Below, piece by piece: positions 16,659 through 25,982 of a stretch of 37,077 nt of DNA. This stretch comes from Paludibacteraceae bacterium (lineage in GTDB: Bacteria; Bacteroidota; Bacteroidia; Bacteroidales; Paludibacteraceae): the NCBI GenBank assembly GCA_017962085.1, contig JAGCWA010000026.1:1-37077 (forward strand), written 5' to 3'. The translations under genes and the position numbers were made by a program. The notes beneath the pieces are model-generated. The model was not told where the DNA came from and did not search any database. It was given only the letters and a program-made list of their open reading frames with translations. Positions within the stretch are counted from its first letter, which is position 1. Every line of letters begins with the position of its first letter.

Positions 16659-17282
16659 GTGGAGTACGCAGCCATACAAGCGTTCGTCAAGCGAGAGTTG
16701 TCGCAAGACCACAGCGGACATAACCATCAGCATGCGGAGAGGGTTGTCCGAAACGCCCGAAAGATCATTCAGGGGGAAGGCGGAGACGAGAAAATCATCC
16801 TCACCGCGGCGTGGTTGCACGACTGCATCGACAAGAAGCTATTCGCAGACATCGAGGGGCAGATTGGCAAAGTCAGGCGCTTCCTAGAGGAGCAGCGCTT
16901 CCGTCCAGGCGAGGTGGAGGAGGTGATGTACATCATCCAAAACATCTCCTACAACAAAGGGGAGAATAGGCCGCTGTCAAACCTCAACGCCATGATAGTC
17001 CGGGATGCGGACAGACTCGACGCCATCGGAGCGATAGGCATCATCCGCACCATCGAGTACGGAGCGAGCCAAGGCAGGCTGTTCTACGACGATGAAAACA
17101 TCAAGAGAGAGGAAGGTAGAGTCGGTTGGAATCATCCGACCGACACCTCCCTCTCCCATTTTTATGACAAGCTCCTCAAACTGGAGTCACTGATGCACAC
17201 CTCGACCGCCAAAGAGATGGCCAAGGAACGCACCGAATTCCTGAAAAAATTCCTAGAGGAGTTCTACCATGAAATGGAATAG
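16659..17282 (+). CDS. HD-domain metal-dependent phosphohydrolase (YedJ-like)
   Basis: HD proteins hydrolyse phosphoester bonds, often of nucleotides, using bound metal. The 207-residue protein has the metal ligands in order: His24/His26 (SGHNHQHAERV), His54-Asp55 (WLHDCID) and Asp116 (VRDADRLDAIG). It resembles the stand-alone YedJ-type group, whose substrates are poorly known. The start is a GTG at 16659, 5 nt after the lipoprotein stop, with GGCGGAGG about 15 nt upstream; no ATG gives the complete domain. The end of the operon is not marked by a clear hairpin. Confidence 0.85.
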   Translation: MEYAAIQAFVKRELSQDHSGHNHQHAERVVRNARKIIQGEGGDEKIILTAAWLHDCIDKKLFADIEGQIGKVRRFLEEQRFRPGEVEEVMYIIQNISYNKGENRPLSNLNAMIVRDADRLDAIGAIGIIRTIEYGASQGRLFYDDENIKREEGRVGWNHPTDTSLSHFYDKLLKLESLMHTSTAKEMAKERTEFLKKFLEEFYHEME

Positions 17283-17388
17283 AAAACGATTGTGAAAAGT
17301 GGTTAATTTCAAAATATCTATAAATTACAACATTTCCTTTCCACCATTAGTTGAAAACGGAGATACAAAAAGGTCCATTTCAGGGCAC

Positions 17389-17451
17389 TTTTCTTGGATT
17401 TTCTTGGATAATAACAAAACTTAGCATAATTTAGCATAAAATTTAGGTTTG
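17389..17451 (+). promoter_or_regulatory. Promoter region with two pairs of 10-bp-phased direct repeats
   Basis: TTTTCTTGGAT occurs at 17389-17399 and again at 17399-17409. TTAGCATAA occurs at 17421-17429 and again at 17431-17439. Both pairs repeat every 10 bp, one helical turn. Directly after comes TAGGTTTG (17444-17451), a perfect -7 box; the -33 is weak. The second pair lies within the expected core promoter, where a bound repressor would block transcription. It controls the CotH/Fur-family gene pair. Nothing coding is seen in 17283-17485. Confidence 0.5.
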
Positions 17452-17485
17452 GGTCCGACACTCCCTCACCATCAGGGCTAATAAC

Positions 17486-20400
17486 ATGGAAAAAACATTT
17501 TCGATAAGGGTAATAACGATAGCAATTATGCTATCAACTTGTTTCTTCTCTCGCGCAGACGTTATCATCTCAGAGATAATGCCAGGTAATATCAGCACCT
17601 ACATGAACAAAGAAAGTGAATTCACAGGATGGGTGGAATTTTACAATGACGGGGAAGAAGATGTAAATATAAAAGGATGGACCATAATCAACAAAGTCAA
17701 AAATTCAAAAAAAAATGCGGGAGACGAAAAGGAAAAATGGAGTTGGACGATCGACTTTGATGTCATAGTACCAGCAGGGAAGTATAAGGTTGTCTCATTT
17801 GACGACTATCAACCACTCCCCCACACTTCCGCCAAGGAAAAACATGCGCCATACAAAGTGGACCCAGATGGAGGAAGCTTGTGTTTGAAACCAGCTAAAA
17901 ACGCCCAACAAAAAGCTGAAATAGATGTAGCATATAAGAAATCGATACCTCATCTGTCATTTGGAGCATTTGGTGAGAACTACAACAATTATGGATACAT
18001 GGTGCCATCAGCCCAAAAGAAGAACAACGAGGGATATGAAACGTTGACGCAATGTGCCAAGCCAGAATTCACAGGTCTACAACCGCAAATGTTCGTCGAA
18101 GGCAGCAGGCCTAACAAACTGATAACGCTAAGCTGCAAAACAAGCAATGCCAAGATACGATACACGTTAAATGGTTCCATACCGACGGATGATAGTCCGA
18201 GATACAAACCGGACACCACCCAGCTATCCATTGACACCATCAAGATCTTTCGCGCACGCGCATTCAAGGAAGGCTACCTGCCAAGCGACATTCTGACAGG
18301 TTCGTTCATCACCTACGACAAAGACAGAGACAATTGTGAGGGTGAGAATCCGCCGGTAGTATCCATCGTAACAGACAAAAGCTACTTGAGCGACAGCAAG
18401 ATAGGCATACACTGCGTAGGAGAAGAGGGCATCGCCGGCACCAAAGGATGCATCGGAGAGAGAGCCAACTACAACCAAGCGTGGAAACGTGCCGTGAACT
18501 TCGAATATTTCGTCAACGGAGAACAAAAGTTGTCGCAGGAAGCCATGATAGGCATCATAGGCGGATGTTCCCGCAAATACGATGTCAAGTCGCTGAAGAT
18601 CAGCACCAGCAAGCGAATGGGTGCAGAAGTGTTCGACTACGCCTTCTTCAACGACAGCGACAAGAAAGGGCAGAAATATTCCAGCCTACAACTTAGAAAC
18701 GGAGGAAATGGCTACGAGTCCTTGCGCTTCCGTGACGGATTCATCCAATCCTTAGCCAAGAGCATGGGCAACATCGACTACCAAGCCTACCAACCCGTCA
18801 GCTACTACCTGAACGGCAAGTACAAAGGCCTCATGGGATTGAGAGAGCGCACCAACGGATCCTACATAGAGGCGAACTACGGAATCGAAGAAGACAAAAT
18901 CGACCTCATAGAGATGACGGAGAACAAGATAGAGGCATCCCTGGGAGATTTGAACGCATACAATGAGATGATAGCGTTCGCCACGGACAGCAACAACTAC
19001 AAAAAACCCACCTACGTGGCAGAGCTCAGCAACTACATGGACGTGGACGAATACATCAACTACATGATATTCGAGCAGTTCATCGTCAACACCGACTGGC
19101 CGGGCAACAACCAAAAATGCTGGAGGAAACACATCGGAGGCAAGTTCAGATGGATATTATACGACACCGACTTCGGATTCGGACTATACGGATGGAACGA
19201 CAACAACTACTGCGACGCCAGCCTAAACACAATCAAATGGTGCACAGGCGAGGGAGAGCACAACTGGGCGAACGCCTCATCAACCGGTAGCGGGTATGAA
19301 CTGACGGAGGAGAGCAAGTGGAAGACCATCCTCTTCAAGAGCCTGATGAAAAACAAAGGATTCAGGAACATGTTCGCCACGAAAGCGCTCCAACATCTAT
19401 CCACCACCTTCGACAAGGAAGTCATCAAGAACAAAGCGGATTCATTCAAGCAACTCGTCAGAAGAGAGCACTGCGCCACGAAACAAGCGGGCATGCCGGG
19501 CTGGGATTCCACAACAGACGGAATCAACGGAATGTGCGATTTCGCCTACTCCAGACGGACCAAATACAAAGAAGACTTGGCCAGCTACTGTAAATTCAAC
19601 AAGGATGAGATGTCCACCCTGAAAATCTCCTGCGAGGGTGATTTCTCCCAGAAAGTCAAGGGATATTACGTGAACGACGTGGCCATGAACGGAAAATCAG
19701 TCAAGATCAAGTTGTTCAAGGGCATGGACGTCAACATCAAACCAATCCTTCCGAACGGTTACATCGTGAAGGAATGGAAAGTGGACACAATAAAATACAC
19801 CACATACAATTGCGGCGTAACGCTCAAGAAGGACACCGTGAAAGTTGTGCTCAACATCCAAGAAGAGAGCTACGACAAACCGGCAATCGTCATCAACGAG
19901 GTATGCTCCAAGTCGACCATCTTCATCGACCCGGAATCCAATGCGGGAGAAGACTGGATAGAGTTATACAACGCTGGAAAAACAGCGGTTGACGTGGCCG
20001 GATTCTATCTGAAAGACAAAGACACGACCGTCATGATAGCAAGAGGATACGAGATGACCAACATACCACCGAAAGGACATCTGCTCCTTTGGGCAGACGG
20101 CAGGGGTAAGAGCGGTGCGCAACACCTCGGCTTCAAGCTGTCCACTTCAGGAGAGAAACTCACGTTGTTCAAAGACGTCAGGGATTCCATCATCCTAGTA
20201 GACGAGATAGAGTTCGGCACAATCGGACAAGACTGCAGTTATGGACGTGTAACGGATGGTGCGGCCAAATTCAAAGTATTCCCCGCATGTGAGGAATATG
20301 AAACGTTTCAGTTCTCCGAAGCGTCACCAGGTGAGGCGAACGGCATGTACAACTGTGAGAACGTCATCGACATGCGCACATATCCTGTCAAGATCGACTG

Positions 20401-21424
20401 CGACATCGCCAACATGCGCTATAAATACAATGGAAGCACGAAGAACAACCCTGTCGAGGAGCGAGTACTGAAAGGACAATCCGTGACCATCTCCCCGGTA
20501 CTGCCAAAGTGGTTCGGATTCATCGCATGGGAACTCTCCACCCTCGTGGAATCGACCGAAGAGATCCTAAACAACCAATCGAATTGGAAATATTACTACA
20601 AGGGCTCCGCTCCAAGCGGGGATTGGAAAGGAATGGAATACGATTACACAGAGGATTGGGAGGATGGGCACGGTTACATGGGCTATGATGAAGCTGGGAA
20701 AGAGCGCAAATTCAAGCAATACGACAAAAAAATAGATTTCGTAACAGGAGATAGCGCCAAGTACATTACAGGCTACTTCAGGCATGAGTTCGATATCGAC
20801 GACACAACCGGCATAAAGAGTTTCACTGCCGATGTGACCTACGACGATGGTGTGGCGATCTACCTCAACGGGAAAGAACTCGGGCGCTACAACCTGCCGA
20901 ACGACTCGGTGTTGTCATACAGTGACACCACGCTGAACTACTACGACGACCAGATAGCGCAAATAGAGATCAATCCATCCAAGCTCAGAATAGGTAAAAA
21001 CGTCATCGCCGCGGAGGTGCACCAGATCAACAGCGCCACATCCGACATGACATTCGCCATGAACGCAAAGGCGAAGTATATCTCCCACATCTGCAAGGAG
21101 GAGACCTTCACAGTCACACCTAAGGGAGAATTCACGGCGAGACTCATCGTCAGTGGACATACAGACACGGAAGAGACAAAAGGCGACGATTCAACACCTG
21201 AGATCACCCTCTACCCTAACCCGACGGAGAACCTTGTATACCTGCACGGGTGTAAGGGCAAGGCTTTCGTAACCGTAAGCAACCAACTCGGTGGCATGGT
21301 CATCATGCAATACGTATCGGGCGACGATGATCCAATCGACCTACAGAATATGGCAGACGGCACGTACATCTTCAACATCACGACAAGCACGCAGCATTCA
21401 GTAGGCAAGATCATAAAGAAATAG
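17486..21424 (+). CDS. Secreted CotH-kinase / lamin-tail multidomain protein with T9SS tail
   Basis: This 1312-residue protein has a signal peptide (1 to about 24). A lamin-tail (LTD) domain starts at DVIISEIMPG. A chitobiase-type domain lies at about 205-275 (IRYTLNGSIPTDDSPRY). The CotH domain at about 285-700 shows SSLQLRNGGNGYESLRFRDG (399-418), MGLRERTNGSYI and, near its active site, RWILYDTDFGFGL with the DTD at 560-562. A second LTD runs from about 801 to 925 (VINEVCSKS...DWIELYNAG). A Gly/lectin-like region around 1100-1200 has DDGVAIYLNGKELGRY. A type IX secretion domain begins at YPNPTENLVYL (about 1240). CotH proteins are atypical secreted kinases in spore formers; the role of the many Bacteroidota versions is not established. 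It is co-transcribed with the Fur-family gene. Confidence 0.85.
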   Translation: MEKTFSIRVITIAIMLSTCFFSRADVIISEIMPGNISTYMNKESEFTGWVEFYNDGEEDVNIKGWTIINKVKNSKKNAGDEKEKWSWTIDFDVIVPAGKYKVVSFDDYQPLPHTSAKEKHAPYKVDPDGGSLCLKPAKNAQQKAEIDVAYKKSIPHLSFGAFGENYNNYGYMVPSAQKKNNEGYETLTQCAKPEFTGLQPQMFVEGSRPNKLITLSCKTSNAKIRYTLNGSIPTDDSPRYKPDTTQLSIDTIKIFRARAFKEGYLPSDILTGSFITYDKDRDNCEGENPPVVSIVTDKSYLSDSKIGIHCVGEEGIAGTKGCIGERANYNQAWKRAVNFEYFVNGEQKLSQEAMIGIIGGCSRKYDVKSLKISTSKRMGAEVFDYAFFNDSDKKGQKYSSLQLRNGGNGYESLRFRDGFIQSLAKSMGNIDYQAYQPVSYYLNGKYKGLMGLRERTNGSYIEANYGIEEDKIDLIEMTENKIEASLGDLNAYNEMIAFATDSNNYKKPTYVAELSNYMDVDEYINYMIFEQFIVNTDWPGNNQKCWRKHIGGKFRWILYDTDFGFGLYGWNDNNYCDASLNTIKWCTGEGEHNWANASSTGSGYELTEESKWKTILFKSLMKNKGFRNMFATKALQHLSTTFDKEVIKNKADSFKQLVRREHCATKQAGMPGWDSTTDGINGMCDFAYSRRTKYKEDLASYCKFNKDEMSTLKISCEGDFSQKVKGYYVNDVAMNGKSVKIKLFKGMDVNIKPILPNGYIVKEWKVDTIKYTTYNCGVTLKKDTVKVVLNIQEESYDKPAIVINEVCSKSTIFIDPESNAGEDWIELYNAGKTAVDVAGFYLKDKDTTVMIARGYEMTNIPPKGHLLLWADGRGKSGAQHLGFKLSTSGEKLTLFKDVRDSIILVDEIEFGTIGQDCSYGRVTDGAAKFKVFPACEEYETFQFSEASPGEANGMYNCENVIDMRTYPVKIDCDIANMRYKYNGSTKNNPVEERVLKGQSVTISPVLPKWFGFIAWELSTLVESTEEILNNQSNWKYYYKGSAPSGDWKGMEYDYTEDWEDGHGYMGYDEAGKERKFKQYDKKIDFVTGDSAKYITGYFRHEFDIDDTTGIKSFTADVTYDDGVAIYLNGKELGRYNLPNDSVLSYSDTTLNYYDDQIAQIEINPSKLRIGKNVIAAEVHQINSATSDMTFAMNAKAKYISHICKEETFTVTPKGEFTARLIVSGHTDTEETKGDDSTPEITLYPNPTENLVYLHGCKGKAFVTVSNQLGGMVIMQYVSGDDDPIDLQNMADGTYIFNITTSTQHSVGKIIKK

Positions 21425-21427
21425 GCG

Positions 21428-21844
21428 ATGAAGCAGGCGGAAGAGATACTCTCCATCAAAGGAGTGAAACCCACGGCCAACCGTGTGCTCGTGTTGCGCA
21501 CGCTCATGAGCATAGACCATCCCGTCTCGCTCTCCGAATTGGAGGAGGAATTGCCCTATATGGACAAGTCCAGCATATTCCGCACGCTCACCCTATTCAA
21601 GGAGCACCACGTCACCCATGAAATAGACGACGGCACCACCCTCAAATATGAGGCGTGCCACAGCGAGCACGAGTGCAGCGTGTCGGACATGCACACCCAC
21701 TTTCACTGCGAGGTATGCCAACAAACCATTTGCCTGCATGACATACAGATACCCACCGTCCATCTACCGGAGGGCTACGAGACACAATCCATCAACTACA
21801 TGATCAAGGGCATATGCCCACAATGCGCCAAGAAGAGAGGTTGA
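21428..21844 (+). CDS. Fur-family metal-responsive transcriptional regulator
   Basis: The 138-residue protein has the Fur winged helix (about 1-80; SLSELEEELPYMDKSSIFRTL is the recognition part) and a metal/dimer domain with the zinc cysteines CEVC and CPQC. HSEHE and HTHFHC supply further ligands. It could be Fur, Zur or PerR-like; the metal cannot be assigned. Its ATG lies 3 nt after the CotH stop, so it is likely read from the CotH promoter. That is an unusual partner for a Fur gene, and the phased repeats at 17421-17439 might be its own operator. Confidence 0.85.
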   Translation: MKQAEEILSIKGVKPTANRVLVLRTLMSIDHPVSLSELEEELPYMDKSSIFRTLTLFKEHHVTHEIDDGTTLKYEACHSEHECSVSDMHTHFHCEVCQQTICLHDIQIPTVHLPEGYETQSINYMIKGICPQCAKKRG

Positions 21845-22000
21845 TTGATGCGCTACAACCCATAGACAATCAACGATCGAAAAATCATACCGACACCCTA
21901 CGCAGGGAACGAAACAAGACGAAAAACTCACACAAAAAGAGTCTCGTATCGAAAAAAAAGCCTCATCACAAACATTTTTATAAAATTTTTTCCCGATTAA

Positions 22001-22030
22001 ATTGTTATGTCGAATTTAATTCGTATCTTG
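22001..22030 (+). promoter_or_regulatory. Predicted promoter of the xylanase gene
   Basis: ATTG (22001-22004), 19 nt, then TATCTTG (22024-22030), a near match to TTTG-N19-21-TAnnTTTG. Transcription would start near 22037, leaving a leader of about 107 nt. The gap 21845-22143 holds this promoter and the hairpin below, and no gene I can support. Confidence 0.5.
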
Positions 22031-22033
22031 CCC

Positions 22034-22060
22034 GCGTTTGCTAAGGTTTTCTAGCAACGC
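22034..22060 (+). other. Hairpin at the predicted 5' end of the xylanase mRNA
   Basis: GCGTTTGCTA (22034-22043) pairs with TAGCAACGC (22052-22060) over nine base pairs with one bulged T, around an 8-nt loop. It begins at the predicted start site and is followed by a T-rich run (TAATTTTTC). It could stabilise the mRNA 5' end or be a two-fold operator for a regulator. Confidence 0.4.
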
Positions 22061-22143
22061 TCATAATTTTTCTGACAACGACTGATTTTTTTCAGCAAAC
22101 ACAACATTGAAAACACGAATAACAACCATAAAATTAAAAAAAT

Positions 22144-24216
22144 ATGAATAAAAAATTAATTACACTGGTAGCAGCCTCGCTTTTCGGCGTAGGCATAGCG
22201 AACGCACAATTGAACAAAAACACGTGTAAGTTTTTGGGTAACATCACCACGAGGGGAAATATCCAGCCAAACGCTGGTAGCTTGAGGTATGAGGCTCTGT
22301 GGGATCAGCTCACATGCGAGAACGAATCCAAATGGGGATCCATTGTTAACTGTAAGGTAAGCAGTGCACAAGAGGGAATTCAGAAATGGAATTGGAGATC
22401 CAGCGACGCCCATTACAAATGGTGCAAGGAAAACGGTGTGCTGTTTAAATTCCACTGCCTTGTTTGGACCAGCCAGTTCCCTACATGCTTAAACGGTGTG
22501 ACGGGAAATGAACTGAAGCAACAAGTCGGATATTGGATGGACGCTGTCGCCATGAAGTATCCGGACTTGGCTGTAATCGATGTGGTCAACGAAGCCATAA
22601 AGGGACATGCCGAAGGTGAAAGCGGTGCCATGTCCTTGAAAAACGCCCTAAGTCAGGCTTTGGGCAATAGTAGTAACCCATACGACTACAAATGGATCGC
22701 CGAAGCATTCAGAATGGCTCGGGAAAGGTTCCCGAATGCTGTTTTGATCTACAACGATTATAACTCTCTTACTCATCAGAAGAGTGAGTTCATCGACCTT
22801 GTTTCCTCTTTGGTACAACAAGGAGCTCCAATCGATGCTTACGGACACCAAACCCACGATTTGGACGATTATTACCAGGGACACAGCAACAGCATGTCTG
22901 GTTTCGAGAACAATTTGAAGGACATCCACGACCAAATCACAAGAAAAGGTGGCAGGGAGTTGCAATGTTACATCACAGAGTATGATATCAACCAGGCCAA
23001 TGACAACACTCAATTGGCCATCATGCAAGGTTCCTTCCCTGCCATGTGGGAGGCCGATTACGTCTCTGGTATTACTATCTGGGGATTTGTGAATGGTGCC
23101 ACTTGGAGAGCTAACACGGGTTTGGTGAATGGCCAAGGTCAGGACCGTGCCAGCATGAAGTGGTTGCGCGAATACATGGCATCCGACAAAGCCAAGAACG
23201 CAACGGCAAAGTTCTGCGGCAAGGAAGCAGGTGGTCCTGCCGGTCCATCAGCAAGCGTTGAGGTAAGCAAATCAACTATTGTCCTTGGCAAGAGCGTGGA
23301 TTTCTCGGTTACATTGAAGAATTCGGATAGCGGCATTAAGAGCGTAACCTACTACGCTGGTGACACTAAGATCGGTGAGGGCGAGTCATTCACTTGGACT
23401 CCTGAAGAGGCTGGAAACTACTCCATCAAGGTTATAGTCATCACGAACAGCAATGATGAGGTAAAAGGATCTTCTTCTGTTAAGGTGGTTGAACCTAACA
23501 AGCCTTATGGCGGATCCGCCGCAGTTATCCCTGGCAAGATCGAGGCTGAGAATTATGACGAGGGGGCTTCCGGCATGGCCTATTTCGATCAATCGGATGG
23601 TAACAAATGCGACGACTACACCAACCACTATCGTAAGGATGATGTTGACCTCAAAGAGATCTCTGGCGGTGTGGCAGTCGGTTCGTTCGAAGGTGACGAG
23701 TGGATGTCTTATACCGTTGACGTGAAAAAGGATGGTGACTACGACGTGACACTGCACTTGGGTGAAGGCAATGATTCAGGTTCATTGTCAGTGGAGTTCG
23801 ACGAATCAAATGTGTCCTTCAATGTAAGTGTTAAGAAATTAGGTAGCTGGGGAACATTTGACGATGTGAAGGTGAGCAAAAAAGTTTCGCTTAAGAAAGG
23901 CGTTCAGAACATGGTCATCAAGAACACAGGAAGCTGGATTGATGTAGATTGGATCCAATTCGATTTGGATGGTTACGTAAGTTCTGTGGAGGACGTTAAC
24001 GCACCAGTCGCTATCGGACCAAACCCTGCATCCACAGAGGTGAAGGTTTACGGCGTCGATCCAATCAGTGTGGAGATCATCTCCACGGAAGGTATTGTAG
24101 TGAAGAAGAGCAGTGAAGACATCATCTCCGTTGCAGATTTGCAGGAGGGCAACTACATGGTTCGCATCATCACGGAAAATGGTGTGACGGTAAAGAAACT
24201 TGTCGTAGTGAAATAA
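22144..24216 (+). CDS. GH10 endo-1,4-beta-xylanase with CBM6-like domain and T9SS tail
   Basis: The enzyme cuts internal beta-1,4 links of xylan. Signal peptide 1-21 (ANA/Q). The GH10 barrel spans about 25-350 with the acid/base Glu150 (DVVNEAI), the nucleophile Glu279 (YITEYDI), the WGSIVNCKV strand and ITIWGFVNG. An Ig-like domain lies at about 370-450 (VTYYAGDTKIGEG). A CBM6-like carbohydrate-binding module spans about 463-610 (IEAENYDEG...WIDVDWIQFDL). A type IX secretion domain runs from about 620 to 690 (IGPNPASTEVKVYG...LVVVK), so it should reach the surface or medium. It is a single-gene unit, with its own promoter and terminator and no SusC/SusD genes in view. It uses more T-ending codons (GCT, GGT, TCT) than its neighbours, as a highly expressed or recently acquired gene might. 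Confidence 0.93.
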   Translation: MNKKLITLVAASLFGVGIANAQLNKNTCKFLGNITTRGNIQPNAGSLRYEALWDQLTCENESKWGSIVNCKVSSAQEGIQKWNWRSSDAHYKWCKENGVLFKFHCLVWTSQFPTCLNGVTGNELKQQVGYWMDAVAMKYPDLAVIDVVNEAIKGHAEGESGAMSLKNALSQALGNSSNPYDYKWIAEAFRMARERFPNAVLIYNDYNSLTHQKSEFIDLVSSLVQQGAPIDAYGHQTHDLDDYYQGHSNSMSGFENNLKDIHDQITRKGGRELQCYITEYDINQANDNTQLAIMQGSFPAMWEADYVSGITIWGFVNGATWRANTGLVNGQGQDRASMKWLREYMASDKAKNATAKFCGKEAGGPAGPSASVEVSKSTIVLGKSVDFSVTLKNSDSGIKSVTYYAGDTKIGEGESFTWTPEEAGNYSIKVIVITNSNDEVKGSSSVKVVEPNKPYGGSAAVIPGKIEAENYDEGASGMAYFDQSDGNKCDDYTNHYRKDDVDLKEISGGVAVGSFEGDEWMSYTVDVKKDGDYDVTLHLGEGNDSGSLSVEFDESNVSFNVSVKKLGSWGTFDDVKVSKKVSLKKGVQNMVIKNTGSWIDVDWIQFDLDGYVSSVEDVNAPVAIGPNPASTEVKVYGVDPISVEIISTEGIVVKKSSEDIISVADLQEGNYMVRIITENGVTVKKLVVVK

Positions 24217-24262
24217 CATAATCCGTTTTTCCACAACACTTTACTTATATTTTTACATTTCA

Positions 24263-24303
24263 AAAGCGGCTGCGGTCTTGTGCTACAGCCGCTTTGTTTA
24301 TTG
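24263..24303 (+). terminator. Terminator of the xylanase gene
   Basis: AAAGCGGCTG (24263-24272) pairs with CAGCCGCTTT (24286-24295) over ten base pairs, 13-nt loop, followed by GTTTATTGT. It lies 47 nt after the stop. Confidence 0.8.
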
Positions 24304-24352
24304 TAGCATCCCGCTTAAGGGGCAAGCGACATCCGCCCCATCACATTAATCG

Positions 24353-24383
24353 TTTTCAGATCACAAAAAAAATCATATATTTG
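24353..24383 (+). promoter_or_regulatory. Predicted promoter of the first CY/MF-repeat gene
   Basis: TATATTTG (24376-24383) is a perfect -7 box 27 nt before the ATG. TTTTC (24353-24357) stands at the -33 position with suitable spacing (about 19 nt). Confidence 0.6.
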
Positions 24384-24409
24384 TGTTATAACACAACAGT
24401 AGTACAAAC

Positions 24410-25801
24410 ATGAAAAGAAACAGACTAATTCATCTTCTGACACTTGCGGCGGTCGAATGCCTACTACTTATTCTGATGCCGCAATGCACCACAGAAATTC
24501 CGAAGGATGCCAACTACCTCACCTTCAAAGCGGAGGCGGACAACTCCACGTTCCGCATCAATAAACCCTCATACTACGAATACAAGAGGAGGAATAAGAT
24601 CAAGAAACGGCTCAAGAAGAAAATGGCAGAATCCACCCCTTACATTCAATACTCGATAAACGGAGGAAAGACATGGAGACCCCTCAGGGACAAAGAGACG
24701 GTCACCCTGCAACACAAAGGAGACAGTGTGTTGTTGAGAGGGGAAAATCCCAACGGATTCACGACCAGCTACAACTCGACATACTTCACCATGACAGGAC
24801 GCATCGCCGCCAGCGGTAGCGTGATGAGCCTGATCGACGGAATAGGAAAAACGAAGGTCATTCCATGCGAGGACTGCTTCAGAGAACTGTTCGTCGACTG
24901 CGCCAGCCTGACCCAAGCGCCGCAGCTACCCGCCACAGACCTGAAAGATAGATGCTACATGTCCATGTTCAAGAACTGCATCCGCCTGAAGAATGCACCC
25001 CAACTACCCGCCACACAATTGGCCGAAGCATGCTACAAGGAGATGTTCATGAAGTGCGCCAGCCTAAGACAAGCGCCCGAGCTATCCGCCACAGCCCTAA
25101 AGGGAAGCTGTTACTCGGGAATGTTCATGGAGTGCGACAAACTGGTTCAAGCGCCCGAGCTACCCGCCACCATCTTGGCGGATTACTGCTACCAGGCGAT
25201 GTTCGAAGACTGCGCCCTACTCACGCAAGCGCCCGAACAACTACCCGCCAACAAGTTAACGGAGGAATGTTACAACAGCATGTTCCAAGGCTGCTCCAGT
25301 CTGAAAAAAGCGCCTCAACTACCCGCCACCAAACTAAGCAGCAAGTGCTACCGCTCCATGTTCAAGGAGTGCATTGCCCTGGAAGAGGCACCCGAACTGC
25401 CCGCCATACATCTGGCAGAAAACTGCTACGAAGAGATGTTCAAGGATTGTGACTCGCTCAGACAAGCATCAGAATTACCAGCCCCTAAGCTGAAGAACAA
25501 TTGCTACACAAGGATGTTCGCCGGCTGCATCCTCCTAGAGAAAGCGCCTGAACTGCCCGCCTCGACCATGGCCTTCAATTGCTATAAAGAGATGTTCGCC
25601 GACTGCCACCACATCTCCGAAATCAAGGTCGGACTGACAAAATGGGGCGAGAAACGAGGAACGAAGGAGAACGAATACTGGGACAACAGCCTATGGCTCG
25701 ACAACGTCGCCCCCACCGGCACCTTCATCTGCCCGAAAGCTCTGCCCAAGGAGTTCGGCGTAAGCAAAATCCCTTACGATTGGACGGTGAAGCATCCGTA
25801 A
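24410..25801 (+). CDS. Secreted CY/MF-repeat protein (9 repeats), paralogue 1
   Basis: This 463-residue protein begins with an export signal ending in LMPQC; Cys26 may be lipidated although the -1 Gln is unusual. Residues 34-140 form the family's N-terminal domain (NYLTFKAEADNSTF, YSINGGKTW, GDSVLLRGENPNGF, TGRIAASGSVMSLIDG). About nine copies of a 26-residue repeat follow, consensus C-S-L-x-x-AP-x-LPAT-x-L-x-x-x-CY-x-x-MF-x-x. Repeat 5 has one extra residue (APEQLPANK). A cap ends the protein: HISEIKVGLTKWG, WLDNVAPTGTFICPK, IPYDWTV. The repeats resemble BspA/TpLRR and DUF285-type solenoids. No enzyme motif or T9SS tail is visible. The function is unknown; adhesion or host contact is a guess from related LRR surface proteins. 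Confidence 0.8.
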   Translation: MKRNRLIHLLTLAAVECLLLILMPQCTTEIPKDANYLTFKAEADNSTFRINKPSYYEYKRRNKIKKRLKKKMAESTPYIQYSINGGKTWRPLRDKETVTLQHKGDSVLLRGENPNGFTTSYNSTYFTMTGRIAASGSVMSLIDGIGKTKVIPCEDCFRELFVDCASLTQAPQLPATDLKDRCYMSMFKNCIRLKNAPQLPATQLAEACYKEMFMKCASLRQAPELSATALKGSCYSGMFMECDKLVQAPELPATILADYCYQAMFEDCALLTQAPEQLPANKLTEECYNSMFQGCSSLKKAPQLPATKLSSKCYRSMFKECIALEEAPELPAIHLAENCYEEMFKDCDSLRQASELPAPKLKNNCYTRMFAGCILLEKAPELPASTMAFNCYKEMFADCHHISEIKVGLTKWGEKRGTKENEYWDNSLWLDNVAPTGTFICPKALPKEFGVSKIPYDWTVKHP

Positions 25802-25924
25802 CGTCGCGCTTCTCTTCCCGTCTCATACGATTCCGCACATCAAAAAAGATACCTAAATCCGCACGCACCTATCCGTAGAGGTTTCATTTTAATAGGATGC
25901 GACCCCCATTTTATTCGGACCAAT

Positions 25925-25945
25925 ACCCCATAGGGGTTTTCTTTT
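25925..25945 (+). terminator. Short intrinsic terminator after paralogue 1
   Basis: ACCCC (25925-25929) pairs with GGGGT (25933-25937) around ATA, followed by TTTCTTTT. The stem is short but GC-rich. It lies about 125 nt after the stop of the repeat protein. Confidence 0.5.
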
Positions 25946-25982
25946 AAATTAGGTTTATTTTTTTCTATAAATTATTCATATA

